The translations under genes and the position numbers were made by a program. DNA of 64,000 bases from Variovorax sp. Sphag1AA. GTDB taxonomy: Bacteria; Pseudomonadota; Gammaproteobacteria; Burkholderiales; Burkholderiaceae_C. Numbering within the stretch: the first letter of the stretch is position 1; each line of letters starts with the position of its first letter. This document shows positions 16,185 to 24,701 of this stretch, piece after piece. The DNA lies in the NCBI RefSeq assembly GCF_014192575.1, contig NZ_JACHYC010000008.1:248001-312000 (forward strand), read 5' to 3'. Below the pieces are notes generated by a model. It saw nothing but the letters and a program-made list of their open reading frames with translations, made no database searches and had not been told where the DNA came from.

Positions 16185-17552
16185 ATGAGTTCTTCCCAAC
16201 GCCAGTTCAGTCTGGGCGCTTTCCTGATGCAGACCGGCCACCACATCGCCGGGTGGCGCCACCCCGACGCGCAGGCCGATGCCGGCAGCAACTTCCGCCA
16301 CTACGTGGCATTGGCGCGCAAGGCCGAGGCCGCGAAGTTCGATGCGGTCTTCCTCGCCGACGCGGTGGGCGTGCGCAGCACACATCTTCCGTCGCTCGCG
16401 CGCACCGCGCGCTCCGATCACTTCGAGCCGCTGACGCTGCTTGCAGCACTCGCGGCGGTGACGGAACGCATCGGCCTCATCGCCACGGTGTCGACATCGT
16501 TCAACGAGCCCTTCAACGTGGCGCGCAAGTTCGCATCGCTCGATCAGATCAGCGGTGGTCGCTCCGGCTGGAACCTGGTGACCTCCAGCGGCGGCGCCGA
16601 GGCGCTCAACTTCAACCGCGAATCGCACTTCGCGCATGCGCTGCGCTATGAACGCGCGGCCGAGTTCCACGACGTGGTGACCGGCCTGTGGGACAGCTGG
16701 GAGGAAGACAGCTTCGTGCGCGACAAGCAGAGCGGCATCTATCTCGACACCGAAAAGCTGCACGTGCTCGGCCACAAGGGCACGCACTTCCAGGTCCACG
16801 GCCCGCTCAACGTCAATCGCTCGCCGCAGGGGCGGCCGGTGGTGGTACAGGCGGGCGCTTCCGACGCAGGCAAGGAACTCGCGGCCCGCACGGCGGAAGT
16901 CATCTTCGTTGCGCACCAGACCTTCGAGGAGGCGAAGGCATTCGCCGCCGACATCGGCGGCCGACTGGCCCGCCACGGACGCCGGCGCGACGAAGTGAAG
17001 ATCATGCCGGGCATCTTCCCGGTCGTGGGCCGCACGCAGTCTGAAGCGGAAGAGAAGTTCGAGCAGCTGCAATCACTGGTGGACCCGGTCGTCGGCCTCG
17101 CCTTGCTGTCGACCGTGCTGGGGGACATCGATCTCTCGGGTCACCCGGTCGATGGACCCGTGCCCGAACTGCCGGAGACCAACGGCCCCAAGAGCCGCCA
17201 GCAACTGCTGGTCGACCTCGCGCGGCGCGAGGGGCTCACCATCCGCCAGCTCTACCTGCGCATCGCGGGCGCACGCGGCCACCAGCAGGTGGTCGGCACG
17301 CCACAGCAGATCGCGGACCAGCTCCAGCAGTGGTTCGAGGAAGGTGCGGCCGACGGCTTCAACATCATGGCGCCGTGGTTCCCGGGCGGGCTCGACGACT
17401 TCATCGAACTCGTGCTGCCCGAGCTGCGCCGCCGCGGCCTCTTCCGCAACGAATACAGCGGACACACGCTGCGCGAACACCTCGGGCTGCGCAAGCCCGG
17501 GCATCCGAAGAGCGCAAGCACCATCAAGGACGAAGACCGGCTTGCCGCCTGA
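16185..17552 (+). CDS. FMN-dependent monooxygenase, NtaA/SnaA/DszA family
   Basis: 455 residues from ATG 16185. Seen in order: LGAFLMQTGHHIAGWRHPDA (N-terminal flavin strand), FDAVFLADAVG, ATVSTSFNEPFNVARKFASL, GGRSGWNLVTS, then VVVQAGASDAGKELAA, and the late DGFNIMAPWFPGGLDDF with REHLGL. Soluble, uses FMNH2 from a partner reductase, most likely the divergent msuE product. Family reactions include C-S cleavage of sulfones and oxidation of nitrilotriacetate. Next to an SfnB-like gene, a role in using small organosulfur compounds is likely, but the substrate is unknown. Confidence 0.93.
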   Translation: MSSSQRQFSLGAFLMQTGHHIAGWRHPDAQADAGSNFRHYVALARKAEAAKFDAVFLADAVGVRSTHLPSLARTARSDHFEPLTLLAALAAVTERIGLIATVSTSFNEPFNVARKFASLDQISGGRSGWNLVTSSGGAEALNFNRESHFAHALRYERAAEFHDVVTGLWDSWEEDSFVRDKQSGIYLDTEKLHVLGHKGTHFQVHGPLNVNRSPQGRPVVVQAGASDAGKELAARTAEVIFVAHQTFEEAKAFAADIGGRLARHGRRRDEVKIMPGIFPVVGRTQSEAEEKFEQLQSLVDPVVGLALLSTVLGDIDLSGHPVDGPVPELPETNGPKSRQQLLVDLARREGLTIRQLYLRIAGARGHQQVVGTPQQIADQLQQWFEEGAADGFNIMAPWFPGGLDDFIELVLPELRRRGLFRNEYSGHTLREHLGLRKPGHPKSASTIKDEDRLAA

Positions 17553-17554
17553 AC

Positions 17555-18796
17555 ATGACCGAACCCACATCGACTCTCGACCACCCCTGGGGCGCGCCAC
17601 CGAGCGCGCGCTATGAAGAACTCGCGCGCGACTTTCGCCCTGTCATCGAGCGCATCCGCGCAGACGCGGTGGAACGCGACCTGCAACGTCGCCTGCCGCA
17701 TGAGGAGATCGGCTGGCTACGCGAAGCTGGCTTTACGCGCCTTCGCTTGCCCGCCGAGTACGGTGGGCGCGATGCCACGCTGACGGAGTTCTTCGCCCTG
17801 CTCATCGAACTCGCCGCCGCCGACACGAACATCGTCAACGCATTGCGCGCGCACTTCGGCTTCAGCGAAGACGTGCTTCATTCCACGGAGGCAGACTGGC
17901 GGCATCGCTGGCTGGACCGGCTTGCACGCGGCGATCTCATCGGATCGGGCTTCTCGGAGACCGGCGATGCGAAGGTGGGAGCGTTCTCGACCCGCCTGGA
18001 GCGGACCGGCAACGGCTTGCGGCTCCAGGGCAGGAAGTTCTACACCACCGGTTCGCTTTTCGCGGACTGGATCAACACCGCTGCGAGCGGCGACGGCGAC
18101 GCGAGCGTGTTCGTCGCCGTTCCGCGCACCGCCCCTGGGGTCGAAGTGGTGGACGACTGGAGCGGATTCGGCCAGTCGCTCACTGCGAGCGGAACGGCCA
18201 CTTTCACCGACGTCCCCGTCGAACAGGACTGGATCAATCCCAGCGACAACCGCTTTGCCTATGCGGCGCCCTTCTACCAGCTGGTGCATATCGCATCGCT
18301 CGCAGGCATCGGGCGTGCGCTCGCGGACGACCTGACCACACGGGTGCGCGAACGCGACCGCACCTACAGCCACGGCAATGCCGCACGTGTGAGCGACGAT
18401 CCGCAGATCCTCCAGGTCGTGGGCCGCGTGCGCAGTGCCGCCTATGCGGCGGGCGCTGTCGCACTGCATGCGGCGGGCGCGCTTCAGCGCGCGGATGTCG
18501 CGCTCCGCAGCACGAGCGCCGGAGAGCAGGCGCGAGCGGCCGCTACGCGCGCAGCACCGCTCGAAGTGGACCAGGCGGTCTCGGTGGTCACGGATCTCGT
18601 CTTGAAGGCAAGCACCGAACTCTTCGACGCCCTGGGAGCCTCTGCAACACTGCGCACGAACGGGCTGGACCGCTACTGGCGGAACGCCCGGACCATCACA
18701 TCGCACAACCCGCGGGTCTACCGCGAAAGGCAGGTTGGCGCGTTTGCGGTGAACGGCACCGCGCAGCCGACGGCCTACCGCATCGGAACGGCCTGA
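17555..18796 (+). CDS. sfnB: SfnB-like acyl-CoA dehydrogenase family flavoprotein
   Basis: 413 residues, 2 bp after the monooxygenase gene. Acyl-CoA dehydrogenase fold: helical N-terminal domain with LRLPAEYGGRDATLTEF, beta domain with GSGFSETGDAKVGAFSTRL and GRKFYTTGSLFADW, then DDWSGFGQSLTASGTATF, and the C-terminal NGLDRYWRNARTITSHNP, which replaces the usual CoA-substrate end. SfnB-type proteins are sulfate-starvation flavoproteins of dimethylsulfone and sulfonate use. Tight linkage to a luciferase-like monooxygenase suggests a two-flavoprotein pathway. It is homologous to the second half of the fusion at 7479. Confidence 0.9.
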   Translation: MTEPTSTLDHPWGAPPSARYEELARDFRPVIERIRADAVERDLQRRLPHEEIGWLREAGFTRLRLPAEYGGRDATLTEFFALLIELAAADTNIVNALRAHFGFSEDVLHSTEADWRHRWLDRLARGDLIGSGFSETGDAKVGAFSTRLERTGNGLRLQGRKFYTTGSLFADWINTAASGDGDASVFVAVPRTAPGVEVVDDWSGFGQSLTASGTATFTDVPVEQDWINPSDNRFAYAAPFYQLVHIASLAGIGRALADDLTTRVRERDRTYSHGNAARVSDDPQILQVVGRVRSAAYAAGAVALHAAGALQRADVALRSTSAGEQARAAATRAAPLEVDQAVSVVTDLVLKASTELFDALGASATLRTNGLDRYWRNARTITSHNPRVYRERQVGAFAVNGTAQPTAYRIGTA

Positions 18797-18831
18797 AGGC
18801 AGCCGCCGCGGGCACGGACAGCGTGTGAAAC

Positions 18832-19752
18832 ATGAACTTCCAGCAACTGCGCGCGGTCCGCGAGACCGTTCGCTGCGACTTCAGCCTCACGGACGCCGCC
18901 GTGGTCCTGCAGGCATCGCAATCGGGCGTCAGCCGCCAGATCCGGGACCTCGAACAGGAACTCGGCATCACGCTCTTCACCCGCTCGGGCAAGCGGCTCG
19001 TCGGCCTGACGCTGCCCGGCGACCACCTCCTTCCGATCATCGAGCGCGTGCTCGACAGCGGACTCGATCTCCAGCAGGCCGGCCAGGCGTTTCTTGCAAG
19101 GCAGGATGGGCTGCTGTCGATCGCGGCGACGCACGCGCAAGCGCGCTACGCACTGCCCGATGCGGTGCAGCGGTTCAGAGGCTTCTTTCCCGAGGTGCGG
19201 CTGCACCTGCATCAGGGATCGCCGCGCCAGATCGCCCAGATGCTGCTCGAGGGCGAGGTCGATCTCGGGATCGCGACCGATCTCCCGACGGACCATCCGC
19301 AACTCGCCGTCTTCTCTTGTCGTGAATGGGGGCATCTCGCGATCGTGCGGGAGGGGCACTCGCTGCTGCGGGAGGCGCCGCTCACCATCGAACGGCTCGC
19401 ACGACATCCGCTCATCACCTACGACAGCGGCCTCACCGGCCGCTCGCGCATCGACGAAGTCTTTGCGGCGCACGGGTTGAAGCCCGAGATCGTGCTCACG
19501 GCCATGGATGCCGACGTGATCAAGCGGTACGTCGAACTCGGCATGGGGGTGGGCGTCATTGCCGACATCGCATTCGATTCCAGGCGCGACACGCGGCTAC
19601 GCGCACTCGATGCGAAACACCTCTTCGGTGCCAACGACACCCAACTCGCAGTGCGCCGCGGCGGGCCTCTGCGTCAATATGCGTACGCCTTCGCCGATCT
19701 CTTCGCGCCAGGGCTCGGGCAGCTCGCGGCGACGCAGTCCGGGATCGACTAG
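18832..19752 (+). CDS. CysB-like LysR-family regulator of sulfur metabolism
   Basis: 306 residues. N-terminal winged HTH (NFQQLRAVRETVRCDFSL then VVLQASQSGVSRQIRDLEQE) followed by LFTRSGKRLVGLTLPG. The effector domain opens with LSIAATHAQARYALPDAV and contains DLGIATDLPTDHPQLAVF, matching the CysB/Cbl/SsuR branch whose domain binds O-acetylserine, sulfate or related signals. It is 36 bp after sfnB in the same direction and converges on the four-domain rhodanese gene 5 bp later. It is the best candidate for the activator acting on the shared promoter boxes in this island. Whether it is the genome's only CysB cannot be told. Confidence 0.9.
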   Translation: MNFQQLRAVRETVRCDFSLTDAAVVLQASQSGVSRQIRDLEQELGITLFTRSGKRLVGLTLPGDHLLPIIERVLDSGLDLQQAGQAFLARQDGLLSIAATHAQARYALPDAVQRFRGFFPEVRLHLHQGSPRQIAQMLLEGEVDLGIATDLPTDHPQLAVFSCREWGHLAIVREGHSLLREAPLTIERLARHPLITYDSGLTGRSRIDEVFAAHGLKPEIVLTAMDADVIKRYVELGMGVGVIADIAFDSRRDTRLRALDAKHLFGANDTQLAVRRGGPLRQYAYAFADLFAPGLGQLAATQSGID

Positions 19753-19757
19753 CGTCG

Positions 19758-21434
19758 CTACGTCCTTGCGTCGACGGTGATGTCGAAGAAGCGGAAGTTC
19801 ACCGTCGGGTCCGCGATCACGCGGCGCGAGAGGCCGCGCTCCCATTCGAGATAGTCGGCCCACACCTCGTCGCGTCGGGGGCCGAAGACGCGCATCACCG
19901 AGCCCCAGTCGTCATCGAAGGGTGTCAGCAACTGCGCCGGCCCATAGGACGTCTGCAGCGCATGGCCTTCCGCAACCCACGCCGCCTTGCCGCCGCGCAA
20001 CCAGTCGAACGTCGCGCCGGGCCAGCGCAGCCTTGCGTCCCGAGTGGCAAGACGCGACGCGGCACCATCCGGTGACACGAAGACGACGGCACGGCCCTGA
20101 CGAAGCAGCGGTTCGAGCGGATCGAGCGAAGCAGGCAGCAGGAAATGCGCGTGCGGCAGATGCCCTTTCTCGTAGTCAATGCTGGGTCCGACATCGATCA
20201 CGTCGACCTCGCCCCGCGCGATTCGATCTGCAAGCACTTCAGGCAGCAGGCCCGGGTCGTTGTCATCCGGGACATGCCTCGGCGCCGTCTCCCCCGAAGC
20301 GGGAAGGTCGCCCCTCAGCACATGGACCTCGAACTGGTTGAGCTGGGCGAGCCAGAAGGCAGTGACGGCCGCGCGCAGCCCATGCGGCTCGTCGACGAGC
20401 GCGATCCGGGCGTTGCGCGTGCCGACGTAGTTCTCGAAGTGCATGAGCAGCTGGCCCCCGGGCACGCTGCGCGCGCCTGTGCCCGGTGTCTTCGCGCTCT
20501 CAGGTCGCAGATCGAACACGTAGAGGCTGCGATCCTCGTCGCGCCTGAATCGCTCCAGACCTTCGCTATCGACGACGGACAGGCCGTGGCGTGCGATCAA
20601 GCGGTCCGCGAGCGCTCGCAGTACTTCCGGCGACTCGGGCGGGATGTCGTCCACCGGGTTCGCGTTCTGCACCACCGCGCCGCCGTGCAGGCCCCAGGCC
20701 ATCACGCCATCCTCGAGAAACACCGTGCGACCACCGCACGCCAGCAGGCGCAGCGTGGTGGTGCCGATGATGCCGCGCGTGCGGCTGAAGCAGTTGACCA
20801 CCCACAGGTGGTCCGGCTCGTGCGCCGGCAGCGCGCGCAGCGCCAGTTCGGTGCCGGGATAGTTGCGCGCACCCTCGATCGAAAGGAACTCGAACTCCTC
20901 GCGCGGTCTGGCGTCGATCAGCGTGGTGGGACGCCCCGCGCGTCGTCGTTGTTCGAACTCCGCCAGCGAGAGGGTTGGCGTTCCGTAGTGCTGGCGAGCA
21001 AGATCGCCGAAGGCCTTGACCAGCGTCGCATAGCCGTCGATGAGCGGCAGGCCTTCAGCGCGCCATGCGTTCAGGCCGCCCGCGAGACGCCGGACGCGCG
21101 CATAGCCCAACCGCCTGAGCAGCGCTGCGGCTCGCGCGGCCGGACCGTGCGCAGCGTCGTCTTCGTCATAGACCACGATGTCGGTGGTGCGCCGAGGCAC
21201 GAACTCGCCAATCTGCAGCTCCAGCGTGGACAACGGTGCCAAGCGGGCGAGATTGAGGTGCGCGTCGCAGAACCAGCGCGCCTCGCGCACATCGAGCAGC
21301 GCAAGCTCCCCGCTGCCCAGCAACGCGCTGCGCAACGCATCGGGGGAAACGGTCGTATCAGCACGCAACGTCGAGGGTCCGGAAGCGAATTCCAGCCACT
21401 CTAGGGTGGGGTCGGGCGGCCGGCAACGACGCAT
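19758..21434 (-). CDS. four-domain rhodanese-like protein
   Basis: About 558 residues from ATG 21434; a TTG at 21368 is an alternative, and the first choice overlaps a palindrome. Four tandem rhodanese folds: domain 1 ALLDVREARWFCDAHL, domain 2 TLIDARPREEFEFLSI, domain 3 LYVFDLRPESAKTPG, domain 4 DVIDVGPSIDYEKGHL. Only domain 2 keeps a cysteine in the active loop (VVNCFSRTRGI). The others read VVYDEDDAAHG, ALVDEPHGLRA and VFVSPDGAASR, so they are probably structural or regulatory. No signal peptide. Likely a sulfane-sulfur transferase, diverging from the desaturase gene. Confidence 0.85.
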   Translation of the reverse strand: MRRCRPPDPTLEWLEFASGPSTLRADTTVSPDALRSALLGSGELALLDVREARWFCDAHLNLARLAPLSTLELQIGEFVPRRTTDIVVYDEDDAAHGPAARAAALLRRLGYARVRRLAGGLNAWRAEGLPLIDGYATLVKAFGDLARQHYGTPTLSLAEFEQRRRAGRPTTLIDARPREEFEFLSIEGARNYPGTELALRALPAHEPDHLWVVNCFSRTRGIIGTTTLRLLACGGRTVFLEDGVMAWGLHGGAVVQNANPVDDIPPESPEVLRALADRLIARHGLSVVDSEGLERFRRDEDRSLYVFDLRPESAKTPGTGARSVPGGQLLMHFENYVGTRNARIALVDEPHGLRAAVTAFWLAQLNQFEVHVLRGDLPASGETAPRHVPDDNDPGLLPEVLADRIARGEVDVIDVGPSIDYEKGHLPHAHFLLPASLDPLEPLLRQGRAVVFVSPDGAASRLATRDARLRWPGATFDWLRGGKAAWVAEGHALQTSYGPAQLLTPFDDDWGSVMRVFGPRRDEVWADYLEWERGLSRRVIADPTVNFRFFDITVDART

Positions 21435-21456
21435 TGCGCATATCCATGTGCGCAAT
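21433..21456. promoter_or_regulatory. perfect palindrome between rhodanese and desaturase genes
   Basis: ATTGCGCA, 8 bp, TGCGCAAT. It lies ~29 bp upstream of a TAGCAT -10 candidate (21485-21490) for the desaturase gene, with its centre near -50 of the predicted transcript start, a usual place for a LysR activator. It shares the GCGCA word with the other boxes of the island. Confidence 0.45.
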
Positions 21457-21505
21457 GGGCGCATGTCGGCGCGGCTCTTTTTCCTAGCATCGGCACGGCA
21501 CCTCG

Positions 21506-22447
21506 ATGACGCGTGCCATGACGATCCACCGCCCTCTTCCCCATCGCCCGACGCGCGCCACCTGGTGGCGGCACTACGAAGTTCCCACGCTGGTGCTCGC
21601 GCTCGCCTGTTACGCGGCGTGGGCCGGACTGGTCTGGTGGCACCGGGCGGTGCCGGCGTGGCTGCTCTTTCTGCTCGGCGGCTATCTCGCGCAACTGCAT
21701 GCGTCGCTGCAGCATGAGAGCATCCACGCGATGCGCAGGCTGCCACGCTGGCTGCGCGAAGCGGTCGTCTGGCCGCCTCTCAATCTCTGGCTGCCCTACC
21801 GGCTCTTCAAGCGCAGCCACAGTGAGCATCACGTCAATTTCCACCTGACCCATCCGCGCAAGGACAGCGAAAGCGCCTACCACTCCGCGCCGGACTGGCA
21901 GGGCTACGGCCCGTTGCAACGCTGGATCCACGGCACCAACCAGACGCTGGCTTTCCGCATGGTGGTCGGCCCCTGGCTGCTGCTGCTCAAGATGGCGCGC
22001 TGCGAGGCGGCACGCCTGATTGCACATGACTTCACGCACGTGCGGATCTGGCTTCTGCACACTGCCGGCGTCGTGCTCGTGCTCTTCTACGTCATCGAGG
22101 TTCGCGGCATGTCGCCGGTCACCTACGTGCTGTGCTTCGTCTATCCCGGCATGATGCTCGGCACGCTACGCAGCTTTACCGAACACCGCTGGAGCGAGAT
22201 GCCGCATGCGCGCGTGGCGATCGTCGAATCCAACCTCGTGTTCGGCGTCCTGTACCTGTTCAACAACCTGCACCACATTCATCACCGCGCGCCGACGATG
22301 CCGTGGTACGAGATCCCGCTGCACTTCAGGCAGCATCGCGCCGCAGTGCTCGCTGCCAACGGGCACTTCTACTATCGAGGCTATGGCGAGATCGCGCGCC
22401 GCTTTCTTTTCAGGCCGGTGTTCGAGCCGGTGCATCCACACTGGTAG
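21506..22447 (+). CDS. membrane fatty acid desaturase family protein
   Basis: 313 residues, about four to five membrane segments. The three histidine clusters that bind the di-iron centre are present: HESIH (~residue 71), HSEHH (~109) and HHIHH (~258). An additional SFTEHRW sits in between. Start ATG 21506, or 21518 (MTIHR). Family members oxidise C-H bonds of acyl chains or hydroxylate carotenoids. The reason for its place beside rhodanese and sulfur-uptake genes is unclear. Confidence 0.88.
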   Translation: MTRAMTIHRPLPHRPTRATWWRHYEVPTLVLALACYAAWAGLVWWHRAVPAWLLFLLGGYLAQLHASLQHESIHAMRRLPRWLREAVVWPPLNLWLPYRLFKRSHSEHHVNFHLTHPRKDSESAYHSAPDWQGYGPLQRWIHGTNQTLAFRMVVGPWLLLLKMARCEAARLIAHDFTHVRIWLLHTAGVVLVLFYVIEVRGMSPVTYVLCFVYPGMMLGTLRSFTEHRWSEMPHARVAIVESNLVFGVLYLFNNLHHIHHRAPTMPWYEIPLHFRQHRAAVLAANGHFYYRGYGEIARRFLFRPVFEPVHPHW

Positions 22448-22463
22448 CCGGCATCCTCTCGCC

Positions 22464-23204
22464 TCAGGCCTCGCGGAAGGGCGAGCGGATGTCCGAAAGA
22501 AACTGCCGGGTTCGCGGGTGCTGCGGATGGTTGAAGAACTCCTCGGGCGTCGCCCGTTCGAGGACGCGGCCCTGATCCATGAAGAAGACGCGGTCCGCGA
22601 CCTCACGGGCGAATCCCATCTCGTGCGTGACGCACACCATGGTCATGCCGTCGTCCGCCAGGTCGCGCATCACCAGCAGCACTTCGCCGACCATTTCGGG
22701 GTCGAGCGCACTCGTGGGTTCGTCGAACAGCATCAGCGGCGGTTGCATCGCGAGCGCTCGGGCGATGGCCACCCGCTGCTGCTGGCCGCCCGAGAGCTCC
22801 GAAGGCCACGCATGCGCCTTGGCGGCCAGGCCGACACGGTCGAGCAGCGCAAGCGCGCGTTCTTCAGCCTGTGCGCGCGACAGGCCACGCAGCTGCATCG
22901 GGGCCATCGTGCAGTTGCCCAGCACCGTCAGATGAGGAAACAGGTTGAACTGCTGGAACACGAAGCCGATCCTCGAGCGGAAGGCATTCACGTCCGTGCC
23001 CGGCGCATGGATGTCCTTTCCATCGATGAGGATGTGTCCGGACTGGATCGGCTCCAGCCGGTTGAGCGTGCGGATCAGCGTCGACTTGCCGGACCCGGAG
23101 GGACCGCACACCACGACGACCTCGCCGGCGCGCACGGTCTCGCTGACATCGACCAGCGCGTGGTACGCCCCATACCACTTGTTGACGTTCTGAAGCTCGA
23201 TCAT
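22464..23204 (-). CDS. polar amino acid ABC transporter ATPase (GlnQ type)
   Basis: 246 residues. Walker A GPSGSGKST, Q-loop FVFQQFNLFPHLTVLGN, signature ELSGGQQQRVAIARAL, Walker B LMLFDEPTSALDPEM, switch His in CVTHEMGFA. The frame runs on upstream as a shadow of the permease gene; ATG 23204 matches family starts and overlaps the permease stop by 4 bp. Last gene of the operon that starts at 25532. Confidence 0.94.
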   Translation of the reverse strand: MIELQNVNKWYGAYHALVDVSETVRAGEVVVVCGPSGSGKSTLIRTLNRLEPIQSGHILIDGKDIHAPGTDVNAFRSRIGFVFQQFNLFPHLTVLGNCTMAPMQLRGLSRAQAEERALALLDRVGLAAKAHAWPSELSGGQQQRVAIARALAMQPPLMLFDEPTSALDPEMVGEVLLVMRDLADDGMTMVCVTHEMGFAREVADRVFFMDQGRVLERATPEEFFNHPQHPRTRQFLSDIRSPFREA

Positions 23205-23914
23205 GAAGACACCTGCCGCGCTGCGGCCGTCGGAATGCTGCGCCGGGCCAGGCGACGCTCCAGCCAGAAGGCGAAGCGCGACAGGCCGAAGCACATCAGG
23301 AAATACGTCAGCCCCAGGATGCTGTAGACCTCGGCGGGCCGCGTGAAGACCTGGGTATTGATCTGCGTGGCGATGAAGGACACCTCCGCGAGCCCGATGA
23401 TGTAGCCCAGCGAGGTTTCCTTGATGGTGGAGACGAACTGGTTCACCAGCGAGGGCAGCATGCTGCGCAGCGCCTGCGGCAGCAGCACCAGCCGCATCGA
23501 CCGGCCGTAGTCCAGGCCCAGCGCGCGCGCCGCCTCGGCCTGGCCGCGCGGCAGGCCTCGCACGCCGGCACGCACGATCTCCGCAAGATAGGCCGCGTCG
23601 AACACGACGAGTGCGATGAGCATGGTGGTGAACTGATCGGTCTTGACGCCGGTCACGCTGGGCAGGAAGAAGTAGGCCCAGAAGATCACCATCAGCAGCG
23701 GCACGCCTCGCACCACATAGACCAGGCCCGTGACCGGCCATCGCAGCCAGCGCCACGGGCTCAACCGTGCCAGGCCGAACGCGATGCCCAGCGGCAGCGC
23801 AAGCACGAGTCCGCAAGTGGCAAGCAGCACCGTGAGCACCAGTCCGCCGAGCGGCCCGTTCGGGTACTGTCCGACCAGGAAGTAGAGCCAATAGGTCTGG
23901 ATCAGTTCAAGCAT
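23201..23914 (-). CDS. polar amino acid ABC transporter permease
   Basis: 237 residues, HisM/GltK-like. GGLVLTVLLATCGLVLALPLG opens the membrane domain. The loop RGLPRGQAEAARALGLDYGRSMRLVLLPQALR is the EAA motif contacting the ATPase, followed by NQFVSTIKETSLGYIIG. Pairs with the next permease to form the channel. Confidence 0.93.
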   Translation of the reverse strand: MLELIQTYWLYFLVGQYPNGPLGGLVLTVLLATCGLVLALPLGIAFGLARLSPWRWLRWPVTGLVYVVRGVPLLMVIFWAYFFLPSVTGVKTDQFTTMLIALVVFDAAYLAEIVRAGVRGLPRGQAEAARALGLDYGRSMRLVLLPQALRSMLPSLVNQFVSTIKETSLGYIIGLAEVSFIATQINTQVFTRPAEVYSILGLTYFLMCFGLSRFAFWLERRLARRSIPTAAARQVSS

Positions 23915-23929
23915 GACCTGCCGCTCCCG

Positions 23930-24619
23930 TCATGTCACGCGCACCGGGAAGCGATGCTGATACCAGCCGGCCAATGCGGTGATCAGCAGCGACACGCTGA
24001 GGTAGGCCGCGCTCGCAAACGCAAAGGATTCGAAGCTGCGGAAGCTCGCGCTTTCCACTTGCCCGGCCTGGTACATGAGTTCGGCGACACCAATCACCGT
24101 GGCGATCGAGGTGTTCTTCCACAGATTGAGCGTCTGGGAGATCAGGGGCGGCACGGTGACCCGCAGGGCCTGCGGCAGCACCACGCGCCGCATCGTGGCG
24201 ATGAAGCCGAAACCCAGCGCGCGGCCGGCTTCGAACTGCACCGCCGGAATGGCGCGGATGCCGCTGCGAATGTCCTCGGCCATGTAGGCCGCGCTGTACA
24301 GGGCCAGCGCGATCACCGCGCTCACCGCCTCGATGTTGCGCGCATACAGCCATTCCTTGAATGCAGTCGGCAGGAGCTCCGGCGCGCCGAAGTACCAGAA
24401 CAGCATGTGGGCCAGCAGCGGGATGTTGCGGATCACTTCCACATAGGCGAAGCCCAGCCGCTGGAGCCAGCGCACGGACGACAGGCGCAGCAATGCCACG
24501 ACGACTGCGATCGGCAGTGCAAGGATCAGCGAGGCCACCAGGAGTTGCAGCGACAGCCACAGGCCCGCGACCAGCATGTCGTGGTAGCGGCCGCTCAGGA
24601 GCAGTGAGTAGTCGAACAA
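23930..24619 (-). CDS. polar amino acid ABC transporter permease (GltJ type)
   Basis: About 229 residues. The start is uncertain: TTG 24619 gives FDYSLLLSGRYHDMLVAGLW, the usual N-terminus, while the first ATG downstream falls inside that stretch. EAA loop: IRAIPAVQFEAGRALGFGF followed by VVLPQALRVTVPPL and NLWKNTSIATVIG. A GC-rich hairpin (24636-24657) separates it from the binding-protein gene. Confidence 0.9.
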   Translation of the reverse strand: MFDYSLLLSGRYHDMLVAGLWLSLQLLVASLILALPIAVVVALLRLSSVRWLQRLGFAYVEVIRNIPLLAHMLFWYFGAPELLPTAFKEWLYARNIEAVSAVIALALYSAAYMAEDIRSGIRAIPAVQFEAGRALGFGFIATMRRVVLPQALRVTVPPLISQTLNLWKNTSIATVIGVAELMYQAGQVESASFRSFESFAFASAAYLSVSLLITALAGWYQHRFPVRVT

Positions 24620-24635
24620 TGGAATGTGACGGATG

Positions 24636-24657
24636 GCGCGCGGTTCGCTCCGCGCGC
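24636..24657 (-). other. intercistronic hairpin after the binding-protein gene
   Basis: GCGCGCGG, six bases, CCGCGCGC: an 8-bp perfect all-GC stem. It stands between the binding-protein stop and the permease start with no T tract. Such hairpins usually protect the upstream mRNA end or attenuate read-through, giving more binding protein than permease. Confidence 0.55.
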
Positions 24658-24701
24658 GGGGTGTGCCATCGTACGCGCGCCGGGGTCTCGCCCGGCCGGG
24701 G

